64,000 bases of DNA from Klebsormidium nitens (taxonomy: Eukaryota; Streptophyta; Klebsormidiophyceae; Klebsormidiales; Klebsormidiaceae), in assembly GCA_000708835.1 (NCBI GenBank), contig DF236964.1, positions 186,001 through 250,000 on the forward strand, given 5' to 3'. The notes under the pieces were generated by a model. It saw only the letters and a list, made by a program, of their open reading frames with translations. It was not told the DNA's origin and made no database searches. The position numbers and the translations under genes are program-made. Positions 35,051 to 46,100 of this stretch are shown here, one piece after another; position 1 is the stretch's first letter; each line of letters starts with the position of its first letter.

Positions 35051-36693
35051 TCGGGGTATATATGCAGAATATTATTTAACGGTCATTCGTGCTGGAAGCG
35101 ACAATCCATGCGGACCATGCAAGTACAATCACGACAACGTCCCTTTCGGGGATCAGGCAGTACACATTAGGGGTTGCATATCCTAGGGTTTAAGTCGGCG
35201 TCAATTTTATGGGAGGCCGGTGCCGCCTTCTGTACGAACGTAAGGCCATCATTAATGGCCGGAGTTGCTTCTTCTCGACAGTACCACCGCCGTAAAGAAT
35301 GATCGACAGGTCGAGGAAGAATACTCATCATGCCCGTTTGAAACGTGACCTTGATGATAGGACTCCAGTCGAGTCATATTTCTCGCTTGTTCAGTATGCA
35401 ATGAAGCGTCACTTGGAGTCATCCGGTTCAGCTTTTATATCAAATGAAGTCAATGCTGTAGAAGGATGCGTGGTTGATCTGGTTGATCCGCGTGTGTGTG
35501 CGGCAACGGGGCAGATTATGCTAGCTGTGTTTGATGTTTTGGGCATTTGTTAAATGACCACGAGCCCTCTCAGTCTTCTTTTCATTTTAAGGTCCGACCT
35601 AGCTTATCGTACTAGTGGCAATATTCGAGTCCATTCAATGGCAAAGTTCTACAAATCCAATGATTTCCTTGAGTTGGAATCCAGTGCGAAAACGAACGTT
35701 TGCCTTTTAGATATCATGAGCGCTGCGGCGCGCACACTTAGTACCAGTACTTAATTGTTGCGGGCCATGCCAGCAGTGTAACTATAGTATGCTGAACATA
35801 CTGCTTTAGCCGATCGGACGGTACAACCTGATTCGGTATGTGTCGGATCTGTGCATGAGAAGCTCACTCAGTGAGCGCGGCACTGATATATCCAGAATTT
35901 AGGATATGCACGCATAATTGGATCATGGATCGAATGCAACGGTAACTTACTTGTCATACTTGGCACGGCAAGCTTCACGCAATTCGACCATGTACGATGA
36001 TGCGAACAGTGATTAGGATTGCGGCTAACACGGTACGCGAGTTAGTACGTGGGGCCGGTGAATTATTTGCACGCTTTGTATTAGTGACTATTTGTGGGAT
36101 CAAATTGAAACAGGCTTAACGGAAGCACGCGTACTCCTGCAATCGGGCTCAGGGCCTGATATAACGACTCTAGCCATGGCCTTTTGCGCATCATTGTGGT
36201 TTATGTCATGTGCTTACACTGGTTTTCCGGCCAATGTCATGAGGTGCATAGCTCAGTACTATAGATGAAGCCAGTTTTCTACTTTATGGCACCTCAAGCT
36301 GAGCAACAACTGTACCCGCCGTACGCTTGTAAAAAGTGAGCGCGCGCCAGAACACTGTTTTCAGATGATGGGCCGATCGGCCAACGGACATATGTTCAAT
36401 CCTACACGCCCTCTCGGTACAATCAGTTGCTAAAGTATAGCCAGCGAATAAGCCGCCCGATAAGCAAGGATCAAAATGTTTATTTTTGCTGTACAGAAGA
36501 AAATAGAAGTTTCTGTCCAGTATTCTGGACTCCTCGAATCAAGACATTATTAGCTCGCCTCTAAGATACGAGTTAAAGAGCGCGCTGTGTTGTAACAGTG
36601 TTGCATGCGAGGCAGCTGTAGTCGAACGCATGCTGTATAATAAAGCCTACTACCCTACAGGTTAAGGTGATAAGCAGGTCGGATTTCTTCAGT
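35051..36693. other. Convergent intergenic region, nothing recognised
   Basis: 1.6 kb between the 3' ends of the LRR gene and the minus-strand glycosyltransferase. It should hold two 3' untranslated regions. No coding family, RNA gene or clear repeat was seen. Confidence 0.5.
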
Positions 36694-39600
36694 TTAGTGA
36701 CTGGTCTCGGCTATTCGATGGTAGTCCTGCGTTCTAAACGCATCCTCCACCAGTTTCGTATCGACAGGCCCGGACAGATCAAACCCTCTAAAGCTGTTGA
36801 CGTTTTGTAGCACGCCATCAAGTGCGGACCAACTTTTCGGGTCTATATTTGACACCAAAAACTTGTCTTCGATTACGGACTTTGGGTAACCTTCGCAGAC
36901 CTGACCCACAAAGTACCGACTCGCCACGTAGTGAAAGTTAGCATCACCATTGTCGCTTTCCCCACTGCTACAGAAAGTAGAGACCAGCAGAGACTGATTC
37001 CTGGGGATGGTGATCACACCGAATTGGCCCTTTTTGTTGGAAACGAGGCTCCAGTCTGGAAGCTCGTCTCTGGTGCGATCGTACAGCATAACTTCACCGC
37101 TCGCAGCAGAGACGCTCCGTGCTTCGCCGTTTGCTAACCGTCCGTAAAAGCTGTCAAAAACTAGCCCGGGAAAGAGACTCGACATGGAATCCATGCCGGA
37201 AACGATCTCGACCTCCCGCAAGCACCCGCCAAACGCTTCGATCCGAAAGTCGAGTGTCAAGCCCGCAAACCCAGGCCGCAGACTGAAGAACGTTGACACC
37301 CGCCCAACTGGTTTCGACTCGGTCTCGGAAACGGATAGAAGCGTTTCGAGTCGCAGAAAGGCGTCACTCCCAGGTCTTCCGCCGCTGATCTCCCACGCGT
37401 CCGGTACGAGCCGCGTTTCCAGCCGTCCGATCTCCGATCGTGCGGACACGAACAGCCCGCCGTACCGGACGCCCGCGGTCCCCAGCACCAAGTCCGAGCC
37501 GTGCAATAGCGTATGCTTGATCATATGGTCCTGGCCCTTATCTACCTGCCCGTGCAATGCAGACACCCCATTCGCAATATGGAAGGTGTCGTCCTTGCCC
37601 CGCTGGGCGACGCACCGCTTGAGGGGGGGCGCCCATCCGGCGAAACGGACCCCCCCGAACGTAAGCCTCCGCAGCCACCTATTGACCTCCTCGCGCCGCT
37701 TCTGCGACGCCGTCGAGAAGAGCTCCCGCGCCAAGTCGTCCGTTCTCACAGCTTCGCCGTCGTTAAATCGACCGACTTCGTTCTTCTCGCGCGCTCCAAT
37801 CTGAGCACTTTCCCGCGCGCCAGATCCGCTCCCATTGCGCCACGTCAGCGTGACGTCGCGCAGGAGCGCCACCCAGCGCGGCGCCAGCTCCGGCCAGTGC
37901 GCGAGCATGCCGCGCGCATGGGCGGCGGAGGGGGCGACGCGCCGCGCGTTCGGGTCGCGCAGGATGTCGATCGCGGCCGCGGCTAGCGCGCGCGCGTCGC
38001 GGAACGGGACCAGCGCGCAAGCGGGGGGTCCGGGTGCGGTGCGGTTGCAGAGCCATTGGGCGTATTCGAAGGGGGTCGCGATGGCGGGGCGTTTGAGGCC
38101 GACCGCGAGTGCCAGAACACCTGACGAAACCTGCGTTTGAAAGGTTGGTTAGAGCTGATTAGAGTTTATTTCAGTGGCATAGATGGAAGAACATTCAGAA
38201 TCGTTTTGTGTATTGCGAAGGGCGTCGCGATGGCGGGGCGATTCAGGCCGGCCGCGAGTGCCCAAACGCCTGACGAAACCTGCGGGTTCAGACATTGGTT
38301 AGAGCTGGTTAGGAGTTGATCTCAGTGATATGGAGGTAAGGACGTACAATATTGTTGGTTGTATTGGAGGGGTGTCGCGATGGCGGGGCGTTTCAATCCG
38401 ACCGCGAGTGCCTAAAATTCTGAGAAACATGCGGATTTATTGCTGGATAGAACCGACTTATACTGGCACAGAAGTGATGGGTGTATTTGAAACGAGCGCG
38501 TTTGGCGGCGGATGATGAATGCTAAAATGCCTAACGAAACCTGCGGGTATGGATATTGGTTAGAGCTGATTAGTCTCGAGTTTCATTGGCCTAGAAGTAC
38601 GGACCGACAGAACTCGGTGCATTTTGAAAGGCATGGCGATGGGAGGGCGGTTTGAGGCCGACCGTAAGTGACAGAATCCCGGAAGAAACCTGCAAGAAGA
38701 TGGGTTAGTCCTCGTTCAGAAGTGGATTTGAGTTGAGTTTAGGGGTCTGGTGCCACTTGGCGTACTCAAAAGTAACGAGCAAACGTCCGGATGGTGGACT
38801 CAAGAGTAGTCGTCCGGACTCCAGAAGAATGAGATGATTCTCGAAGTTTCACAGGCGAAGTAAAGCGGGTTTTGAAGCAAGTTCCACTTGTTCTGAGAAG
38901 AAGGGTTCTCAAACTGATGAGGGATTGCGCTGGTGAAGCCGTTGAAGTCCGCAACCGCAAGTGCTTAGAAGACAAGAAAACCTGTTTTGGAGAAGTTCTG
39001 GCCGGCGTGGGTCACCAAGTGAATTTGATGTACGTGTTTGAGAGAAGAAACTGCGGCCGAGGGAGACTCCTTCATTTGACCGGGCTCTGAAATAATGGGG
39101 GAATAAGAGACGATCTGCAGCTGATTGTTGACTCGGCACGGGGTTCGAAGTAAAGGTTTTAAACTCAATGAGCGTGAACGAAGTGCGTATCGGTCAAGCC
39201 CCACTCCATTTGCCAGCACTTCAGACAAATTTTAAGGGGGAATGAAGGAACCGAGTGAAGGTGAACTCGCCGATTGAGTTTGCGCGTGCTCGGAAGAGTG
39301 GGCTACCAAGGGAGGCAGTGCGTTTGAGTCGGCGCCGCAACTGCCAAAACTCAAACATGAATCCTGGGGTTCCGAAAATAGAGTCTGAGATGGTTCCAAG
39401 ACGAGTTAGAAGATTGCTCCAGAACAACACCGAGTAAAGTTGGAGGTTCCACGAGGATCGGAAGGTTTTCAAGCAAGGTCTCTCAAACAAGTGGGCGTTT
39501 TTGAAATGGGGCTACGAAGGTTCCAGCCCGACTGCGAGTGGCAAAACTTCTCAGAGAACCTGCAGAACAATCAATTAGGCCTAGGATGACAGTTTTAATG

Positions 39601-41852
39601 GATGACAAGCTGGTCTCATCACCTGTTCAGACCGTCAGCCGGAACCCGTTACATTTTGCCGTTGGAAGATTTACGAACGGGCCGGATTGGTTGTATGCGA
39701 CAAACATTTTCCCGCTTCCTTGCCAACCTCCAACTCTGTCGAACGTTCTACCTGGCCATTTTGAACTGTCAGACGTTTGCTGAGGAACGTAGCCGTCCAA
39801 TCGAACAAAGCCGTCGGAATCGGCAAAGCGATGATCCGTTTGACCGGAACGATAAGTGGTTTCGTTTGTGCCCTGCTCATACGCAGAACCTTCGTCGACG
39901 TCTGCTAACTCCAAGCTAGGCCTTGTGCGCAATCGCCTCTCCTTTCTTGGTGGACGAACGCTGATCCAATCGTTTCAGGGACAGATTGAACACCCTTACT
40001 TGCTCCCAACGAATAACTCTGAGTTCTCACAACCATCTATACGCTGTTGGGAAGCTTGCGTTGATTGCACAGTCCATTGAATACAGATAACGGTACAAAA
40101 TAGTGTATCAGAACGCGGTTCTCAGCTGAGTCGGGTCAATATACGGCTTCACCACCAAACTTCACCTGGTAAAACGTTTTGAACTAGATGGGAGTGCAGA
40201 AGAAATAGATAAAATGCGGTTCGCACCTGAGTCGGGTCAATATATGGCGTAATCACCAAGCTCGCCCCGCTGATCTGCCGTATGAGTTCGTCCTTGCTGA
40301 CGAACGTCACCTCGATCCGAACCGCGTCCCCCACCCCGAGCGTCTCCGCGAGTCTCCTCAGCGTTTCCACATAATCTCCCGCGATCTTAGGGGGATCCCC
40401 CTGAATATGGTACACTGCGCGGGGGAGTGCCGCTTTCACTTCTCGCATGGCCTCGATCATCGATTCGATGCTTTTCACTGGGGCCAGCAGTCCGGGAGTA
40501 AAGATCACCAGCTTTTTATTCTTGTCTGGGTCGTCCCTCTGTCTAGCTACCGGTTCGGGCACCCCGTGCGGCCCAAACGTACAGTTGATTTTAACAGAGA
40601 CTTGGGTGCGTAGACGGGCGCATAAGGAGGGCAGGAATACTTGGACTAAAGTTGAGTGACTCAAAATCTGCTGTAGAACCACCTTGGCTTGGGCAGTGAG
40701 TAATAGGGGGACAGTGTGTAACTCAGTCACTACGGGGATGGTTAAACGGGTTAGCAAGGCCAGAACGAGCTCTCCCGACTCTCCTCCGAAGATACCATAC
40801 CTGAGAGAAAACACAGGAGTTTGTCATGGGTTTTATTTCGCTAGCCGCTGGTTTCTAAGGAGTCATAATTTGGGTTGGAGAAGTGGTTAATGGATAATCA
40901 ACTGCCTTCTGATCAACGTAAAAAAGGTCAACTCAGAACGACCCAACAAACAGATTGTATCAGAAATAAACTTCAATCGTTTTGTGTTGAATCTGGTCAA
41001 GGCGTTCTATCTGGTGCAGGGACGAATCAGGCTGCAAATATTCAAAAGAAACTGGCTTTACGTCTGGTATCGCATCGATTCAGAATCTGGAGCAACATTA
41101 TACTTGCGAAGGAGTATCTCTCGTCAATCACAGTTGGACACCAGCTGATGATTGCCTATCTGCAAGTTGCGGAGCTGGCTAGCAGGCATAAGCTTATCAA
41201 GGAACTTTGGATCATTATCCAATCCAAAACATTTCCTGAGTCGGAACTTCAAAAGACTCAGTAAAAGTGAACTGCCCTTAAGGTTGCGTATGAGATTTGG
41301 AAAAAACAACATTTTGTGCCAGACAGTATTGGGGGGAGCAGAGAACTTGGCTCACTCGTGATGGACGTTCAGCACATCAAAGTGACGGTTGATGACGTCA
41401 GCAGCCCGGACGTAGTCCCCCACCTCCCACTTCCTGATCACGAACGAAACCTCATCCCCATAACTGTATGGCGTCCCCTCATCGTCCACTACAACGATGC
41501 CGATACTCAAATGGGGGGTCAAAATGCCAGCTGCCACCACCCCCCTGTGGTACAGATCATAGGTGCCCTCCGCAACGCCGCACTTCTGGGGGGGGTATGA
41601 GCTCAAAATCCCAATCCTTAGGGGAGCAGGGGCTTTGCTGACCTCAGCAGCGGTCAGACCCCCGGAACAAGACCCCGGAGTGCCATCACACACTTTTCGT
41701 GGGCCAAATTGTACCGTCGAGGCCGGTGGACTCCCCCTGGTGGAAAGATGCACCATAAGGACGAGGCCCGCCAGAGCCACAAGCAGCCCCCAGCTGCGGC
41801 GAACTAGAGCGGAGACGAGCAGCCACCGGCGGTGAGCTGTTCGCGCACCCAT
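36694..41852 (-). CDS. GT4-type glycosyltransferase, inverted paralogue, 3 exons, 835 aa
   Basis: Exons (minus) are 41356-41852, 40227-40800 and 36694-38130; phases agree. Same domain order as the copy at 24634-28909: signal anchor (SWGLLVALAGLVLMVHL, about residues 20-36), a linker much shorter than in its paralogue, then IGILSSYPPQKCGVAEGTYD, VLNVHHEYGIFGG, PVVTELHTVP, IFTPGLLAPVKSIESMIEAM, YIDPTQ joined to VSSGVLALAVGLKRPAIATP. The C-terminal domain has GTAGVRYGG and SGMDSMSSLFPGL. Both introns interrupt the same codons as in the paralogue (within the E of HHEY; after TQ), so the pair arose by duplication with introns already present, followed by inversion. Intron 2 has grown to 2.1 kb through an exon-edge array, against 1.06 kb in the paralogue. 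Substrate unknown. Confidence 0.85.
38140..39570 (-). repeat. Acceptor-edge array of glycosyltransferase exon 3, four clear and several faint copies
   Basis: The exon 3 start with its CAG|GTTTCGTCAGG junction recurs upstream. The functional start is 38130. Clear copies start near 38279, 38428, 38540 and 38689, steps of 149, 149, 112 and 149 bp. Faint copies lie near 38981, ~39365 and 39560; the first is 292 bp (about 2 x 146) beyond the last clear one. Each clear copy carries the CGCGATGGCGGGGCG / GAGTGCC core of the exon. Similarity falls with distance from the exon. Confidence 0.88.
40105..40170 (-). repeat. Donor-edge copy of glycosyltransferase exon 2
   Basis: The end of exon 2 (plus-strand CTGAGTCGGGTCAATATA) recurs once downstream of the functional junction at 40227, with its junction near 40125, a step of about 102 bp. 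The codons for the IDPTQ region are conserved in the copy, but the donor GT has changed to GC. Confidence 0.8.
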
Positions 41853-43182
41853 GCCTGATGAAGCTGCCCTACGCCTATGCTTTTCTGATCATTCTGAGGA
41901 CCACAGCAAACTTGCATAAGCAGCTAGATATAAGGATATAAGAGGAGTGGCACAGCCAAGGGCGGCTAAGCCCGTGAATGTAGTCAATCAGCCCATTTGG
42001 AAACCCCTGCGACCTCACTATGACCGCACGGGCAGAGACCCAGCCTCACCACCCATCAATCTGCACAATTACAGCTGTCACTAAGGAGGCCTCATCATAT
42101 CTTGGCGCTTTCAGGATGGAAACCAGTGAGTACCCAAGTTGGCGTGGTGGCGAGGAATTGTTGCGGACAGCTTTTCTACCCCTGCACGCTTCCAAGTAGA
42201 TACATCAATTCTCTAGGAATGGACGCTAGCTGGAGGAAGGGGACAGATCTTGCACGTTGAGGGCAAACTCGGTGAGGCATCACAACCCAGTATGAAATCC
42301 TGGCGGCATTGTGTGCACTATAGAATGTGGACGTGTGCACCAGAGGCCGGTGAATGCTACTGCAATAGTAAGCGGCAGCACTTACCAAACAGAGGCAAAA
42401 TGCACGACTCGTGCACGTACTGATCGTTCTTCTTTAAGATGCATGCAGGCCTGGATTGATGCTCCCAGTCCTACCCAGCCAACATGTATTTCTATGGAAT
42501 TACAGCACGATTGATAAAAGCCTGCTCTGGACAGTGGAAGGTCCCTGAGCAAAATCGAAGCTCATCCGATCTTTGCAGTGCTTTGCGCCCAGCATGACCA
42601 TCTCAAGCTCTCCATATCATGGCATATGGAATCTCCGTAGGGGGTCAGGGCCGGGTCAGGCCCAGCGTACTTTTCGGTGAGCACGGGTGACGGCCCCTAG
42701 CTACCCACTTCCTTATAGTTACTTCAACTTACGCATATGCCCTTTGCCGGAGCGGGCGGCAAAGCCTGGGGGCGGTCCACTGGCCACAAGACTCAAACGC
42801 GAGACATGACCGTCGATTTAGGGGAGTGAGCCAAACGTAGCCGTTGATCTATTAAAGGTAGTACATTGGAGATAAGTTCGAATGTTGAATCAAGAACGCG
42901 CGCAGCAAGCATAGATGATAGTACCATAATAGGTAGCACGTCTTGAGATTTGGGAGGCACCCACCGCCCGAGTACTGAATGGCTCATTCAGCAGCCATGT
43001 GTATTATGCAAGGATACCTTCATCTTCGCATGAAAACACAGGGAGGTCGTCCAGTAATAGTCAAGCTCAATAACATGGACAACGTATTGTGACGCCGGTG
43101 CTAGAATCGAACTGGCTCTTGGCTGCCGTTCTTTTCTCAGTTTTACCGCATTGCCTGGTCTCTTTAATTTCAAAAGACGTTC
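41853..43182. other. Intergenic region upstream of the minus-strand glycosyltransferase
   Basis: 1.3 kb between the glycosyltransferase start and the stop of the CXC-protein gene, both on the minus strand. It should hold the glycosyltransferase promoter and the CXC gene's 3' end. No other gene recognised. Confidence 0.45.
41925..41945 (-). promoter_or_regulatory. Possible TATA element of the minus-strand glycosyltransferase
   Basis: On the minus strand CTTATATCCTTATATC lies about 75-90 bases before the ATG at 41852, a plausible TATA position for a short 5' leader. Sequence only; no transcript evidence. Confidence 0.35.
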
Positions 43183-46100
43183 TCAAGCTCTCTGTGGCTG
43201 TGCCTCTGACCGGACGACGAGCCGCGGTACGTCATTCAGACACTCTAAACACGTGCACTCCTTGGTGCACGGCACACCAGCCTGCGGAGGGATGTAAAGG
43301 GAAGCTCAATCAATGATACGTCTCCGTCCTTCGTCACCATCCGTTCGCCATATATATTGGTGCAACTTTATGGCATCATGATCTTTCCGTAAAGGAGATG
43401 TATAGAAAGATCATCTAGCGTATGAAAATTTCTGGCCCCAGGCTCGATTCGGATAAGGCCCTGACCGGCGAATGAAACAATGATAGCGTGAAAGAGGAAC
43501 GAGACCCGCTCAGAAGCTCGCAGCACTGCCGTTGTTTCAGTAGAAAGCGTGAGTTGCCCGTGATTTCCAAAGTCCACAAGCAGAAGGCATGAGTTCAGGC
43601 ACGAAAGACTACGTTATGAGAAAATAAGAAGGCGGACTAAGGAAGCGAATCGAACCAAATTCTATAAGATGAAAGTGATCAGCAATCTTCCGCGAACGCA
43701 TGTGTACTTTCAATGACTTCAGCAAGAACAAGGAGGGCTCTTCAATGAAGGATGCGAGTCATGCACCCACAAGCTTCTTGAGTGGGACACGTGGCGCTCA
43801 CCTGGAAGCACACGCAGTACTCCTTTTGGCACTGCGACTTGCGGCAGTGGCACCCCCCCCGCACGTGCCTCTGAACCGCTAAGCCCACGCTCCGGTCCTG
43901 CGCAAGGAGGACGACACGTTTCTTAATCAGACTCGTTCGAAGGTCTTTGAAAAGGATGATTACATAGAAGCTGGTCAGCTTCGGCGTTTAAACCGCTGCA
44001 CGTCATCACTGGTTGGTCTCTGCTCGCGGTTGGCGAAAGTATGATCCGTCAAGACTGTGATAGAGGATTAAGACCGGGATGTGCCGGGATTGGAGGCGTT
44101 ATGTCCATAAACTTGCAAATAGCCGGGCAAAATTCGATTTAACGACTGGGCTGATATTGTAGGACCTTCGGAGAGTCGGCCGACGTCAGCCCACACTTGC
44201 TCAGATAGCTGCATCCGGCTTTGAATGCGAAGCAGCTGCAAGAGGAGATTGCAGTCACCGACTTGATGGCTGCGAAAGGGGAGCTAAAGAGACGTTCATT
44301 CTCAACGGGAACCGGCTCTAAGAGCTTATTCCCATAGTATCAGCACGATTGAAAGGACTTGCGGATCTCCCTCTGTGGGCCGCGACGATACCTTCAGCTT
44401 GCGTCATATCTGACTATCTCGCCCCCTCCACATGGCTTGAAAATGGGCCGGTAGAACGGAAGCGCTAAGCACGCAAAGCCTGGGAACGACAACCCGCGCT
44501 GATGATGTCACCCGGCGACAACTGACGTCAGCACGAGGTGCCTACCTGCGAAGTGCTCTCTGACGTCCAAGCGGCGTTCGTCGCGCCTGAGAGTCTGCCG
44601 CCCTTACCGCTGATAAGCAGGCTTGTCGCCAGACGCGTGCACCGAAATGGCAAATCAGTGACGTCAATTTGAATGAAGTGACGTCAGCGTGAGCTCACCT
44701 CGACGATCCGGAAGGCGTTCGGCTCCTTCCGGATGATGGCGGCCTTGCGCTCGTTCACAATCGCCGCGTTCTCCTCCGTGTTCAGGCAGTTGACGCACAG
44801 GCAGCCGGAGCAGTAGACGCCCGCGGCAAAACAGTCGCAGTACCTGCGCAAACATTCAGAACAACTTCTTTGAAGACGAAAGAAGGAGGGACGTGTCTTG
44901 TCAACGAGATTTAAAGTAGCTTCCACATCACTGTCGTGACGGTTTATGCAGAGGCAGCCGGAGCAATAGACGCCCGTAGCACACAGTCGCAGTACCTGCG
45001 GGTTCGTCGAAAGGAGATATCGAAAAATGGCCAGTGGAAATGCTTTACCTCTTGATTTCATGTTAGTGTATCATATATTTCAAGACAGCAGTGTTGAGGC
45101 GCTTGACGCAGAGGCAGCCGGAGCAGTAGACGCCCGCGGCAAAACAGTCGCAGTACCTGGCCGAGCATTGCGATGGGATGTTAGAAGTGGCTCGTCGAAT
45201 TGAATCGGTACACCTGCCGAACAATCAGGGTAGATGCAGACGAAGCAGAGGCATGTAAAGCAATAGAATTCCAAAGCAGAGGAGTCGCAGAACCTGCGCG
45301 AAAGAAAATGTCAAAAGTGGCTTGTCGAACAGTTTGCTTCGTTTTCCCTTAAACAATGCTGATGTAGCAGAGGCAGAGGCTACCAGGGAACTAAACGCCC
45401 GCAGCAGAATTGTCGCAGTATCTGCGTTAAGAACGGTTTCCCTGCTTCAATGAGATACGATCATGGTAGGGTCACCGCGCTGGGACTAATAGGTTTACTT
45501 TTGCACATTGAGGGTGGGTAAAAAAGCGAAGCGAGTTGATCTCCGGGTTGAGGCTTAAGTTTTTATCGAGGATTATGTATATTGTGGTTCATTGTTACGG
45601 TTCTTAAATTAAGCCTCACGGATCTCGCGTACAGCCTATCCAAACTACCAGTGATTAGGCAAACTGAGGCAAAGGCGGTCACAGCACTAGACGCGTTTGT
45701 CGAGGCAGTCACAGTTTATGAAGGATAGTAAACGAGTTCCGAAGAAGAGGCTTCCAAGGCGAAGGCCTTGCTTCTTTTGCCTCGTTTGTGTCGGCGCTGA
45801 AAGAGCTGGCTTCCAAACGAACGAGAGAGACAGAGTCTATGTCCATTTTGAGGTGCTTTGAAGGCCGTGGAGGCACAGACAGCTCAGGCAGCGAAGGAGT
45901 CGGTGTCGTTGATTGTGCGTCCGTATATTGTGAGGGCCAAGGCTAACTGCCGAAATCTGAAATCCGTACAGCAGTAATACAACATACAAAGGACCGTACT
46001 TCACATCTTTAACGGAGAGTGCAAGGTCAACTCTCTGACATTCTATCTAGCGTGTCACTGCTTAAGTCGCTCAGAACCCTGTTTGAAATCGGTCAGTGAC

